From Desulfobacteraceae bacterium (lineage in GTDB: Bacteria > Desulfobacterota > Desulfobacteria > Desulfobacterales > JAABTS01), in assembly GCA_011389735.1 (NCBI GenBank), contig JAABTS010000012.1, positions 1-60,101 of the forward strand: a stretch of DNA of 60,101 bases, read 5' to 3'. Both the position numbers and the translations under genes were made by a program. Shown piece by piece: positions 38,201 to 47,475 of this stretch; positions within the stretch are counted from its first letter, which is position 1; each line of letters opens with the position of its first letter. The notes beneath the pieces are model-generated. The model made no database searches. It was given only the letters and a program-made list of their open reading frames with translations, and was not told where the DNA came from.

Positions 38201-41200
38201 CAGGGATATAAACCGTTCGGCGCGGGAGACACCCTCTATTATCTCAGCCCGGCAAGCGATCCCGGCGTAGCCGCGGCCCCGTCGTACAATTCATTGAACT
38301 ACGCCGTAACTGATTGGGCGTCCGAAAACACCCTGGATGTGATCATATATCTGATTGGTGAAAACGATAATGGACGATTTCGGATCAACGCCGACGAAAC
38401 TCTGGACCCAGCCACCCTGGGCGACTGGCTGGATACGCTTCAATCGGCTGTTTCCGGAACGATTTCCGTGATCATGGACATGGATTCCGCCGGTGGTTTT
38501 TTCCCCGATTCGGCGCCGTCATCGGGACAGGAACGTATTTTAGCAGCCGGGGCGGCGGCCGGTTTTCAGGCCCCGTTTTATTCGGATGGTCTGGTGTCTT
38601 TTTCCACGCTTTTCTGGGCCGGGGCGGGCGCCGGAGAAAGCGTGGGCCGGTCGTTTCTGAACGCTCTGGAAGGATTAAAGTTTTTCAGCGGAGCCTCTTC
38701 GGACCAACTCCCGCAACTGGACGATTCCGGAAACGGAATCGGCAATGAACGGGAAGACGGCGCCCTGGCGATGGATTTTTTTATCGGGGACGGGGTTCGG
38801 TTTGCGTCGGGTTTTCCGATTATCGGAAACAGCCCTCCGGAAATAGTCCTGAGCGGGTCCGAAACGACTCTGTGGGTTGATCACGTGACAACGATCGGAG
38901 AATTCTCACATGTTACGGGCGTTGTGGTTCCGCCGGATTATGGGATTGACCCGATATCGGGCGATTCTCTCGATTATCCGTCGTTCCGGTTTCACGACGC
39001 GGGAAGCGGCCGGTTCGAGGCGGTTTACGACGATTTTCCGTATTACGGAACCTACCGGGCCGTGATTTACGCCGTCGATACGAACGGAGATATGTCGCCG
39101 GCCAAAACATTGTCGATTTTCAAGCCCGACGGTCCGGATATTTATGAAGAAGACGACGGCGCAGATAGATCTTCCTGGATCGATATCAACGATGAAACGC
39201 CTCAGCGCCATAATTTCCATGACGCCGGGGACACCGATTGGATTCGTTTTTTGGGCGTTTCCGAAAAAGTTTACACGATTCGCGCCGACAATCTGGAATC
39301 CGACTGCAACCCGGTGCTTGAATTATACGATGAAACCGGCGCGTTTATCGACTCCTGGGACTCCCCGCTCGATCCAACCGCCGACGAGATTTGGGATTGG
39401 CGCTGTGACGCCGATGGGATTTATTATGTGGCCGTCCGCCATGCAGATCCGTCAGTTTTCGGGGCCGGAACTGGATACGATTTTCAGATTTTTCCGCCCA
39501 TATCGCCGTTTGTCGGTTATATCAAAGGAACGATCACCGACGCATCCACGGGACAGCCGATTCAGACAGCACGGGTCAGCACGGATAAAAACGCATCGGC
39601 CTTGAGCCGTCCCGGAGGGGCGTTCCGTATCATCCAGGAACCTGGCTCCGGCGATATTACGATCCGGATGGACGGTTATCAGCCTTTGACATTGACCGGT
39701 GTGGAAGTGAGCGAAGGGGGAACCACGATTCGGGATATTGCGTTGACGCCGCTAATTCAGGACGCCGACGGAGACGGAATCGCCGACCGCCTCGATAATT
39801 GCGTCAACACTTCCAACCCTGATCAGAGCGATCAGGATGGAGACGGGGTTGGAGACGCCTGTGACGGATGCCCGGCCGATCCGTTGAAAATTACGCCGGG
39901 GGTTTGCGGTTGCGGCGCGCCGGATACGGACGCCGACGGCGACGGTGTCCCGGACTGTAATGACGTGGCGGATCGAGACGGAGACGGGGTTGAAGACAGT
40001 GAAGACGGCTGTCCGGATGATCCTCAAAAAACCGAACCCGGCGTTTGCGGGTGCGGAGTATCCGATACGGATCGGAACGGGGACGGCGTCCCCGATTGTC
40101 TCGACAATTGCCCGAATGATCCGAATAAATCGGAACCCGGCGTCTGCGGATGCGGAATCCCGGATACCGATACGGACATGGACGGAGTAGCGGATTGCAA
40201 AGACGGGTGTCCGAACGATTCGCAAAAGATTGAACCGCTTCAATGCGGCTGCGGCGAACCTGAAACCGACGCTGATAACGACGGGATTCCGGATTGCCTG
40301 GATCAATGTCCTGAAGATCCCGAAAAAACGGAACCGGGAATTTGCGGATGCGGAATAGCCGATACGGATTTGGACGGAGACGGTGTTTATGATTGCACCG
40401 CAACACTTCCCGGACGTCCTGTTCCCGTGTTCCCTTTGAACGGCGAAACCGGCATGATCCTGACGCCGTTACTTCAATTGCTCCCGTTCTCGATCCCGGG
40501 CGATGAACGCCGGCATGCGGAAACCCGATGGGCAATCAGCCTCGATCCGGAATTTAATGATATGGTGTTCGATCTGACCACCAATCTTTACCTCACATCT
40601 TTGCCGATTCCCCATTTGATTCTCCGGGAAGGTGAAATCTATTACTGGCGGGCTATGTTTATCGACGACGAGGGCTCCCAATCGATCTGGTCGGAATCCA
40701 ATTCTTTTTCGACCGCCTATTTTTCAGGGGAAGACGCGGATTCGGACGGCGTTCCCGACGATCAGACAACCAGCGCGGACACGGATTTCGACGGCGACGG
40801 CGAACCGGATCGTTATCAGACGGATATGCTCTGCGTTCAGACTGTTGCAGGAAATTCAACGGTCTGTGTAAAAGGCGGGGAAGGCGTCGCTACGATAGCC
40901 GGTCTACGTTCGGATGACGCAGGCGCCGCAGGCGTTATCGGCGGTATGCCCGAACCGGCGCCGCTGGGGCTGATATCCGTTCGGGCAGTGTTGTCTCCCA
41001 ACAATGACATGGCGAATTTGATCGTGTATTTCTCCAAATCCGCGCCTGAAAACACGAAAATCTATACCTTCCATCCGTCGAGCGGCCGGCTGATGGATTC
41101 GGGTAACGCCTTATTCGGCGAGGATCGCACGAATGCGGCGATTTCGGTCGAGGACGGCGGCGAATCGGACGCGGACGGAGTTCGCAACGGCGTTGTCGTC

Positions 41201-41308
41201 GTTTATACCGCAACCGGCCCCCCTTTCAAAACAAGTTCATTCTCATTCGCGCCGCCGTCGGATGATGTCGAAGGGATCGGATGTTTTATAGGCGGTTTAT
41301 CGGACTGA
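35285..41308 (+). CDS. Giant secreted NHL-propeller / caspase-like / TSP3-repeat protein
   Basis: It has 2007 residues. A signal peptide covers about 1-36. Twelve NHL repeats (about 50-590, units such as YVADTDNHRIQKFD) probably fold as two six-blade propellers. A caspase-like domain (about 594-780) has histidine in YMAGHGGDG and cysteine in YDACRSGGF. A second copy (about 941-1110) lacks both: GEND replaces GHGG and DMDSAGGF replaces DACRSGGF. A PPC-like domain (about 1282-1405), a carboxypeptidase-regulatory-like domain (about 1412-1490) and calcium-binding thrombospondin-3 repeats (about 1491-1700, GVCGCGxPDTDxDGDGVPDC) follow. After these come an Ig-like segment and a choice-of-anchor-like end with GCFI near the terminus. 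It is likely cell-surface; substrate unknown. It overlaps pbpC by 28 bases. Confidence 0.85.
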   Translation: MKNISRFILLFRPVYHTMLFFGLFLWAFPAPAQESHVYHHMWPSLSQPWYFSYPSDVAVDGKGYVYVVDTDNAAVQKFTRDGRFVTRWGKPGGVDGRFLYPTAISVDSNGYVYVADSIGIQKFTSNGGFVKSFKGLGIDAASFRPSCLHVDGRGYLFTVNLDGDRILKLTTDLEFVLDWGGSGTGEGEFNAPYGIVSDGGGFVYVSDTNNHRIQKFDSQGNYIARWGSSGQADGLFNYPTGITITADGYVVVSDFNNRIQIFNSNGDFLSKLKIWELTPMGLASNDGGDIYIADPGNQLVLRTPASGPVMSVWDSRGDRPGEFQSPEGIALNSDGDVFVVDKVNYRIQKFTPAGEFLLEWGEAGSGDGQFNEPHGIAADESGFVYVADMWNHRIQKFDSTGEFVDQWGTAGDGDGQFNSPQGVAVGDDGYVYVADTDNHRIQKFDRSGTFVLKWGVLDDSSGDGLYKPRGVAVGNGFVYVTDQLDRVKKFDASGVFIDAWGSTGLANGRFNYPCGIAVDSENRVYVVDEENNRIQKFSDQGDFIANIGSAGTGPGLLNSPKYLCIGSDGAIYVTDKDNNRVQVFKKKSLATGVSKAVVIAGGGPYPGNNLWDATRMCAAFAYRTLTNQGYAEENIRYMTFDTDLDPDGDGESDDVFSAPSNSLLESSATSWASDADRLLIYMAGHGGDGTFRINETELLSASDLDAWLDALQRQKPCEIIVIYDACRSGGFLQAMAPPVGSKRILITGTAGNEEAYFINQGATSFSYHFWSAVFTGRSVLDSFEYADNTLNKDNRLQTPLADADGDGVPNEPTGDFSELELLYIGNGTGARSAGPLIQGVSVTKSGDDAIIIADSITDADGVDSVWAVITPPGFTTESSTDTVTEFPRINLLPNIDDTYGARYTNIYRSGEYQFAIYAVDGRGNTSGPVTVSVSFDNPLTRKAIIVAGAGLSGDSDPVHRTGAQAAYRALTRQGYKPFGAGDTLYYLSPASDPGVAAAPSYNSLNYAVTDWASENTLDVIIYLIGENDNGRFRINADETLDPATLGDWLDTLQSAVSGTISVIMDMDSAGGFFPDSAPSSGQERILAAGAAAGFQAPFYSDGLVSFSTLFWAGAGAGESVGRSFLNALEGLKFFSGASSDQLPQLDDSGNGIGNEREDGALAMDFFIGDGVRFASGFPIIGNSPPEIVLSGSETTLWVDHVTTIGEFSHVTGVVVPPDYGIDPISGDSLDYPSFRFHDAGSGRFEAVYDDFPYYGTYRAVIYAVDTNGDMSPAKTLSIFKPDGPDIYEEDDGADRSSWIDINDETPQRHNFHDAGDTDWIRFLGVSEKVYTIRADNLESDCNPVLELYDETGAFIDSWDSPLDPTADEIWDWRCDADGIYYVAVRHADPSVFGAGTGYDFQIFPPISPFVGYIKGTITDASTGQPIQTARVSTDKNASALSRPGGAFRIIQEPGSGDITIRMDGYQPLTLTGVEVSEGGTTIRDIALTPLIQDADGDGIADRLDNCVNTSNPDQSDQDGDGVGDACDGCPADPLKITPGVCGCGAPDTDADGDGVPDCNDVADRDGDGVEDSEDGCPDDPQKTEPGVCGCGVSDTDRNGDGVPDCLDNCPNDPNKSEPGVCGCGIPDTDTDMDGVADCKDGCPNDSQKIEPLQCGCGEPETDADNDGIPDCLDQCPEDPEKTEPGICGCGIADTDLDGDGVYDCTATLPGRPVPVFPLNGETGMILTPLLQLLPFSIPGDERRHAETRWAISLDPEFNDMVFDLTTNLYLTSLPIPHLILREGEIYYWRAMFIDDEGSQSIWSESNSFSTAYFSGEDADSDGVPDDQTTSADTDFDGDGEPDRYQTDMLCVQTVAGNSTVCVKGGEGVATIAGLRSDDAGAAGVIGGMPEPAPLGLISVRAVLSPNNDMANLIVYFSKSAPENTKIYTFHPSSGRLMDSGNALFGEDRTNAAISVEDGGESDADGVRNGVVVVYTATGPPFKTSSFSFAPPSDDVEGIGCFIGGLSD

Positions 41309-43707
41309 ATCTCATGGCGGATTTGAATTTGCGTCCGGCGTCGAGCAATATTCGCCGGTTCACGGTTTTTTCGATTGGCCATGGATTTGTAGGCGCTGTC
41401 GTTTTGGCGATCACTCTGATGTGGGGTTTTTTATTGCTGAACGACCTTTTTCCTTTTCCCCTGCCGGATACGGAAAACAAGTTCGCCACGGCGGTCCTGG
41501 CCGGGGACGGAACGCCTATGCGGACTTTTCCCGACGATAAAGGCGTGTGGCGGTATCCGGTGGACGTGGATGATGTGTCGCCCTTGTATCTGGAGGCGTT
41601 AATACATTATGAAGACCGTTTGTTCCGGCTTCATCCCGGAATCAATCCGTGGGCGATCGGCCGGGCGTTCGTTCAATATCTCGCCAGCGGGGAACCGGTT
41701 TCGGGCGGATCTACATTGACCATGCAGGTGGCCCGGATTTTCGATCCTCATTCGAAAACCATCGCTGGAAAACTACGGCAAATGTTTCGGGCTCTTCAGC
41801 TAGAATGCGATTTCACCAAATCGGAAATCCTGACCTTTTATCTTAATTTCGCGCCGTTCGGGGGGACGGTTGAAGGGGTTCAGGCGGCGAGCTACACCTA
41901 TCTCGGGAAGCCGGCCGATGAATTGAGCCATGCCGAAGCGGCGCTTCTGGCGGTGCTCCCCCAGGCGCCCACCCGCCTTCGGCCCGATCTGCATCCGGAA
42001 CGTGCGGAAAAAGCCCGGAACAAAGTTTTAAAGCGGCTAAACAAATTCGATGTCTGGAATTCGACCGTCGTGTCCGAAGCCATGATGGAACGTGTGGCCT
42101 TTCGGGCGCATCATCGGCCCATGACGGCGCCGCTCCTCGCCAGACGCTTGAAAGACAGGGCCGCGTTCGATAAGCCCGTCCGGACGGCCGTGGATTTATC
42201 TCTTCAGCGTGTGATCGAAGACATGCTGAAATCCTACGCGGCGTCCATGCCGGATCGAACATCGGCGGCGGCGTTGGTGGTGGAAAACGAAACCATGCTG
42301 GTGAAAGCCTACGCCGGATCAGCCGATTTTACGGATGATTCCCGGTTCGGCCATGTGGATATGATTCGTGCGAGCCGATCTCCTGGATCGACCTTGAAGC
42401 CGTTTTTGTATGGGTTTGCTATCGAGGAAGGGCTGATTCATTCGGAAAGCCTTTTGGTGGACGCGCCATATTCCTTCGGAGGCTACCGGCCTTCCAATTT
42501 TACGCGGATGTACGCCGGACCGGTGAGCGTTAGCGAAGCGCTTCAGCGGTCCTTGAATCTGCCGGCGGTGGACATTCTCGACAGACTGGGGCCCCGATTT
42601 TTTTGCGCCCGGATGCGGCAGGGCGGATGCCGGTTGGAACTGCCGACACATGAAGAACCGAGTCTGGCGGTTATTTTGGGCGGCGTGGGAATCCGTCTGG
42701 AAGATTTGACAGCGTCCTTTGCGGCCTTCGGGCGTGAGGGAATACGGGGCGAATTGCGTTTTTGCCCGGACGATCCAATGATTGAACGGCGCTTGATAGA
42801 TCCGGGCGCGGCGTTTATCATTCGTGACATTCTAAAAGAACTCCGCAGGCCGGATCTTCCGTTAGGGCGTTTGCATATCAGCAGTTCGCGGGAGGCGGCT
42901 TGGAAAACGGGAACCAGCTACGGGGCTCGGGACGCATGGTGTATCGGGGTCGCCGGTAGCCACACCATCGGTGTATGGGTGGGCCGTCCCGACGGCACGT
43001 CGTCGCCCGGCCAATACGGTAGGGCCGCCGCGGCGCCGCTCCTGTTTCGGATCTTGGACAGCCTGCCCCGCAGACATCATCCGCCGCCCGATATTCCTGA
43101 AAACGTCAAGCGCGTGGAAATCTGTCGGCCTTTGGGAACCCGACCCCGGGGCGATGACGATCCTCTTTGCCATCAACGCATGACCGCCTGGGTGTTAAAC
43201 GATGTCGTGCCGCCGACTCCGCCCGACCGGATGGATCAGGACTGGCAGGGGAATACGGTCACTATTCGGATCGATCCAAAAACCGGACTTCGTGTCGAAG
43301 CGGACTGCCCCGCGACTGAAACGATATCCAGGGAAATCGCCCTCTGGCCAAAAGCGGCCCGGCCCTGGCTGCCGCCTCGATTCAAAGACGCTTCCCGTAT
43401 TCCCAAGCTTCACCCGAATTGCGGAAGACCAGCGGCTTCACGGCCCGAAAGCGTTCACATCCTGGGCCTGGAATCGGACATGGTAATCAGGCCCCCCGGC
43501 GCAGGTAGTGAATTTCCCACAATTACTCTGGAAGCCGCCGGGGGAACCGGAAAATTGTTCTGGCTGCTAGACGGAGAATTAATCCGGGAATCGGATATCG
43601 CCGAACCGGCATTGTACCGGTTCAGTCGGAGCGGACGGCGCAGGCTGACAGTGATGGATCTGGCGGGCAATTTTGATTCCATGGAATTCATTGTCATGGC
43701 GCCCTGA
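41281..43707 (+). CDS. pbpC: Penicillin-binding protein 1C
   Basis: This is a bifunctional inner-membrane peptidoglycan synthase. It has 808 residues from 41281 (GAAGGGA just upstream); an in-frame ATG at 41314 is possible. A membrane helix covers about 35-58. The GT51 glycosyltransferase motifs are HYEDRLFRLHPG near 110 and GGSTLTMQVAR near 142. The transpeptidase serine lies in SPGSTLKPFLYG near 367, SLN lies in QRSLNLPAVD, and KTGTS lies near 541. The BiPBP_C domain at the end (GKLFWLLDGELI and LTVMDLAGNFDS) is specific to PBP1C. In many bacteria pbpC follows an alpha-2-macroglobulin gene; here it overlaps the caspase-like surface protein instead. Confidence 0.95.
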   Translation: MFYRRFIGLNLMADLNLRPASSNIRRFTVFSIGHGFVGAVVLAITLMWGFLLLNDLFPFPLPDTENKFATAVLAGDGTPMRTFPDDKGVWRYPVDVDDVSPLYLEALIHYEDRLFRLHPGINPWAIGRAFVQYLASGEPVSGGSTLTMQVARIFDPHSKTIAGKLRQMFRALQLECDFTKSEILTFYLNFAPFGGTVEGVQAASYTYLGKPADELSHAEAALLAVLPQAPTRLRPDLHPERAEKARNKVLKRLNKFDVWNSTVVSEAMMERVAFRAHHRPMTAPLLARRLKDRAAFDKPVRTAVDLSLQRVIEDMLKSYAASMPDRTSAAALVVENETMLVKAYAGSADFTDDSRFGHVDMIRASRSPGSTLKPFLYGFAIEEGLIHSESLLVDAPYSFGGYRPSNFTRMYAGPVSVSEALQRSLNLPAVDILDRLGPRFFCARMRQGGCRLELPTHEEPSLAVILGGVGIRLEDLTASFAAFGREGIRGELRFCPDDPMIERRLIDPGAAFIIRDILKELRRPDLPLGRLHISSSREAAWKTGTSYGARDAWCIGVAGSHTIGVWVGRPDGTSSPGQYGRAAAAPLLFRILDSLPRRHHPPPDIPENVKRVEICRPLGTRPRGDDDPLCHQRMTAWVLNDVVPPTPPDRMDQDWQGNTVTIRIDPKTGLRVEADCPATETISREIALWPKAARPWLPPRFKDASRIPKLHPNCGRPAASRPESVHILGLESDMVIRPPGAGSEFPTITLEAAGGTGKLFWLLDGELIRESDIAEPALYRFSRSGRRRLTVMDLAGNFDSMEFIVMAP

Positions 43708-43752
43708 TTCAGGTTCCCCAGCCTGGTGAAATTGAATTTCCGAAAACCGATC
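43707..43752. repeat. Half copy of dispersed palindrome
   Basis: CAGGTTCCCCAGCCTGGTG, then AAATTGAATTTCCGAAAACC. This is the right end with a short residual centre, lying between pbpC and the glycosyltransferase operon. Confidence 0.5.
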
Positions 43753-43801
43753 ACAAATTAACGCTCTCATCCGTATTGACATAAAAGTTTATTCGGATAA
43801 A

Positions 43802-45547
43802 ATGCGCCGGGAATCAATGATGATATATTTCAAACCGTGCATATTTCTGGCGGCGCTTGCCGCGTCTCTGGGACTGGGGCTGGCGGTCCCCGGATCCTGG
43901 GCGAAAACCGCTTTTCGGTATTCCGGATATTATTTTATTTTCGCGGCTTTTTTTATCTGGGCCGCGTTAGTTGTCCGGCGTTACGGGAGTCGCTTAAAAA
44001 GCCGGTGGAAGACGTATACGCCGGTTCTGGGCCTTTCCGTTCTGCTGATTACGGTCATTTTTGCGGCTTCGCCTCCGAAATTCAAAATCCTTTCGGATGA
44101 AACCAATTTGCTGGGCGTTTCCATGCAAATGCACCGAAATAAAACCGCCGATATGCCAATGGAAGGCTTCATGAGGGATTATGCGCCGAACGATCTGGTT
44201 TCGGTCATTGATAAAAGGCCTTTGCTGTATCCGCTATTGACCTCTTTTGTTCACGGGCTTTCCGGGTATCGTTCTGAAAACGCATTTTCGGTCAATTTCA
44301 TCTGCGGCGTATTCATATTGTTTTTTATGTATTTGCTGGTAAACCGGCTGATTGATAATAAATGGGGGATCGCCGCTGCTTTTATCATCGCCTCCACGCC
44401 GAATTTCGGAATCTGGATTACATCGGGCGGATTTGAAGCGGCGAACCTGCTGTTTCTCATTCTTGTCCTTTTGACCGCGCATACCTTTTTCGTTCGCCGT
44501 GAGATCGAGGACGCTGAAATATGGTTGATGACATTGATTCTGTTTTTTCAGTGCAGATATGAATCCGTAGCGGCGGGGATCGCATTTTTATTGTGGCTTC
44601 CTTTCTGGATCAACAAACGGTTGGTCAGGGAAGCGTCCATCGTGACACTGATCAGCCCGCTGTTGATACTCCCGGTGCTGTGGCAGCGGAAAATTTTTCT
44701 CCATTCCACCGAACCCGTAAAGGCGGCGATTGATTTGATGGAAACCGTGGGACGCCCCTTTTCATTTGATTATTTTCTGGCCAATACTCCGAAAAATCTG
44801 TTTGTGTTTATGGGGCTCGATCCCAACGCAGGTTTTACCCTGCCGGTGTTTTGTCTCGCTGTTTTCGGCCTTTACTTCATTTTCAAGGACGGGATAATTC
44901 GAAAAGAACCGGCCGTGGCGGAAAACAAATTGTTTTATGGTTTTGCGGGAACGGTGCTGCTTTTGCCGGGCGTGGTCATATTCGCCTACTTCTGGGGGGA
45001 TCTGGCGCAGGCGGCGTCAAACCGGTTCGCTGTCGTGTTTATTCCGTTTCTGTGTTTTCCGGCCTGCTATGCATTGTCAACATTTCACCCTCGAAAGACG
45101 GCTGTGTCAAAAAACATATTGTATTGTTCCGGACTTTTCTATTTCCTGTTTCATCTTTCATTTATACAGCACCCTCCGATGATCAGCCGATTGTCCTTGC
45201 AATACGAATATAACAAATCGATTTCAGTTTTAGAATCGCATAGTTCAAAGAACTCCGAAACCATTTTGATTATCTGCGAACAGCCCAATTTGTTTATTGT
45301 GCGGGGATATGGCGCGATCACCTTTTATAGCGCGAATCAACGATGGGAAGAAACATCGAGTACGATAAAGGACTATTTTGACCGGGCGATCGTACTCCAG
45401 CGATGCGACCCTGAGACGGGCCGTCCGTTGAAAAATAATTGGTTAAGCCGGAGATATCCATTGGCGCCGCCTTTTGCGTCCGTTAAAGTGAAGCCTGAAA
45501 TGATTCTGAAAATATCTGAAATAAAACTTGCCAATTACGGATCATGA
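43802..45547 (+). CDS. GT-C family membrane glycosyltransferase (PMT/ArnT-like)
   Basis: This is a polytopic inner-membrane enzyme that would transfer a sugar from a polyprenyl-phosphate donor. It has 581 residues and about 11-12 hydrophobic segments. The first extracytoplasmic loop carries an acidic pair (KILSDETNLLGVSMQM, near residue 95), as expected for the catalytic aspartate/glutamate of GT-C enzymes. The last 130 residues form a soluble periplasmic domain. The start is 43802 or the in-frame ATG at 43820-43823. It is the first of three consecutive GT-C genes. The acceptor, O-antigen or protein, is unknown. Confidence 0.8.
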   Translation: MRRESMMIYFKPCIFLAALAASLGLGLAVPGSWAKTAFRYSGYYFIFAAFFIWAALVVRRYGSRLKSRWKTYTPVLGLSVLLITVIFAASPPKFKILSDETNLLGVSMQMHRNKTADMPMEGFMRDYAPNDLVSVIDKRPLLYPLLTSFVHGLSGYRSENAFSVNFICGVFILFFMYLLVNRLIDNKWGIAAAFIIASTPNFGIWITSGGFEAANLLFLILVLLTAHTFFVRREIEDAEIWLMTLILFFQCRYESVAAGIAFLLWLPFWINKRLVREASIVTLISPLLILPVLWQRKIFLHSTEPVKAAIDLMETVGRPFSFDYFLANTPKNLFVFMGLDPNAGFTLPVFCLAVFGLYFIFKDGIIRKEPAVAENKLFYGFAGTVLLLPGVVIFAYFWGDLAQAASNRFAVVFIPFLCFPACYALSTFHPRKTAVSKNILYCSGLFYFLFHLSFIQHPPMISRLSLQYEYNKSISVLESHSSKNSETILIICEQPNLFIVRGYGAITFYSANQRWEETSSTIKDYFDRAIVLQRCDPETGRPLKNNWLSRRYPLAPPFASVKVKPEMILKISEIKLANYGS

Positions 45548-45571
45548 TAGTCTGACGAGGTTTTTTATACG

Positions 45572-47461
45572 ATGCTGGTTGCATTGCCGCTGTTTGCATT
45601 TTTACCAATCTGCTTGAAATTCTATTTGACTAATAGGGATTTCAGGATCGCATTTATGCTTGCCGGTCTGACCTGGAGCGTTCTTCTGACCGTGTTCACC
45701 GAATGTTTGAGTCTTTTCGGCATGTTAACCCGGACGTCCGTTGCCCTGTGCTGGGGAACCGTCCTCGCCTCCGTTGTCGCACTGGTTTTTTATCGGATAC
45801 GGAAAAGCGATCTCGATGTTGAACCGGAGATCAGCGTTTTTACTAAATTCGACTGGTTCATGGTGTTCTGTATCGGATTTTATCTGTCGTGCGTAGGCGT
45901 TATCGCTCTGACCGCGCCGCCGAACACTTATGATTCCATGACGTATCACATGAGCCGCGTGATGCACTGGATTCAGAATCAAAGCCTTGATTTTTATCCG
46001 ACTCATATTCAACGCCAGTTGCACCTGAATCCCTTTGCGGAAACAGTGATTATGCACTTTCAAATCCTTTCGGGAGGCGACCGGTTCGCCAATCTGGCTC
46101 AGTTTTTCGCCATGATTGGATGCGCAATCGGAGTTTCATGCATTGCCAGGGAACTCGGCGCCGGTTTCCGGGGACAATTGTTTTCATCCGTGGTTTCCGT
46201 GACCATTCCCATGGGAATTCTCCAGGGTTCAAGCACCCAGAACGACTATGTGACGGCTTTCTGGATAACGGGGTTTGTTCTGTTTTTCATGCGCCTTCGA
46301 TCCGATCAGCGGTTTTCAAATACTTTTGGAACGGGCGGTTGCTTCGGCCTGGCGCTCCTAACAAAAGCGACTGCATTGATTTATGCATTTCCGTTTTTTA
46401 TCTGGCTGGGGCTTCCAAGCTTGTTCAAGGGGCGTTTACGATATTGGAAAACAGCGGGGCTGGTTCTGGTGATCGCTTTGAGTCTCAATCTCGGGCATTT
46501 TACCCGCAATTACACCCATTACGGCCATCCTCTGGGAGATACGTCCCATCAAGGCCAAACTTTCGCCAATAATGTTTTTACCCCCCCGGCGATTGTGTCC
46601 AACATCATAAGAAATATGTCTCTGCATCTGGCCACCAATTCCATTAAAGTAAACGCAGTATTGCAAAAATGGGTATATGCGATTCATGATAAAATAGGGA
46701 TTGATGCGAGCGATCCTCGCACAACGATGTTCGATATTCAATTCCGCTTTTCCAAATTATCCACGTATGAGGACAGCGCCGGCAATCTTCATCATTTTAT
46801 TTTGATTTTGGCGCTGTTAGCGGCTTGCGCCGTTTGGGGGAAATCCGGACGGAAAAAGTGGCTGATTTATGCAGGGACGGTTTTTGCGGCATCCCTGTTA
46901 TTCTGTATTGTTCTTAAATGGCAGCCCTGGCACAGCCGTCTTCATTTAACGCTTTTTGTTCTTGCTGCGCCTTTCTGCGGCGTAGTCCTGTCCGAGGTAA
47001 TGAATGAAAAACCAGCCCGAATATTCATCCTCATTGTGATCGTTTTGTCGATTCCCTATGTCTTATTCAATCCCATGCGGCCCATGACCGGAACAAAAAC
47101 AATTTTCAACACGTCCAGGATTGACCAGTATTTCGTGATGAACCCCGAAGCTCGTGAACCTTATATAAGCGGGGCGGTGTTTGCCGGCAGGCGATTGGGA
47201 TGTAAAAAGATCGGCCTGATCACTGAAATGAACGATTGGGAATATCCGCTCTGGCCTCTTATAAAAAAGGAACAAAAGGATGTTTGTATCCAGCATGTAG
47301 GGGTCAACAACCCCAGCCGTAAATTCAAGCCTGAAACCCATGAAGCGCCATGCGCGATCATATCCACATTGCCGGTGAACCAATCCGAAATCGATGTGGC
47401 CGGGAAAAAATACTCAAAGATCGCCTGTTTTGACGAATTATGCGTCTGGATGAGCAGGTAG
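45572..47461 (+). CDS. GT-C family membrane glycosyltransferase (GT39-like)
   Basis: It has 629 residues with about 12-13 hydrophobic segments. After the second or third helix the loop ALTAPPNTYDSMTYHMSRVMHW carries the D-x-x-x-Y-H pattern seen in dolichyl- or polyprenyl-phosphate sugar transferases of the PMT_2 type, with NPFAETVIMHFQILSGGDRF following. A C-terminal periplasmic domain of about 110 residues ends CFDELCVWMSR. It begins 24 bases after the previous gene and its end overlaps the annotated frame of the next, so these are translated from one transcript. Substrates are unknown. Confidence 0.82.
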   Translation: MLVALPLFAFLPICLKFYLTNRDFRIAFMLAGLTWSVLLTVFTECLSLFGMLTRTSVALCWGTVLASVVALVFYRIRKSDLDVEPEISVFTKFDWFMVFCIGFYLSCVGVIALTAPPNTYDSMTYHMSRVMHWIQNQSLDFYPTHIQRQLHLNPFAETVIMHFQILSGGDRFANLAQFFAMIGCAIGVSCIARELGAGFRGQLFSSVVSVTIPMGILQGSSTQNDYVTAFWITGFVLFFMRLRSDQRFSNTFGTGGCFGLALLTKATALIYAFPFFIWLGLPSLFKGRLRYWKTAGLVLVIALSLNLGHFTRNYTHYGHPLGDTSHQGQTFANNVFTPPAIVSNIIRNMSLHLATNSIKVNAVLQKWVYAIHDKIGIDASDPRTTMFDIQFRFSKLSTYEDSAGNLHHFILILALLAACAVWGKSGRKKWLIYAGTVFAASLLFCIVLKWQPWHSRLHLTLFVLAAPFCGVVLSEVMNEKPARIFILIVIVLSIPYVLFNPMRPMTGTKTIFNTSRIDQYFVMNPEAREPYISGAVFAGRRLGCKKIGLITEMNDWEYPLWPLIKKEQKDVCIQHVGVNNPSRKFKPETHEAPCAIISTLPVNQSEIDVAGKKYSKIACFDELCVWMSR

Positions 47462-47475
47462 CGAAGGAGTACCGA

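Noticed and set aside
39752-40535. Antisense frames and repeated DNA in the TSP3 region, considered as a possible repeat array or CRISPR
   Set aside because: The periodicity is explained by the coding of calcium-binding TSP3 units (DxDGDGxxD); spacers and repeats are not of CRISPR type.
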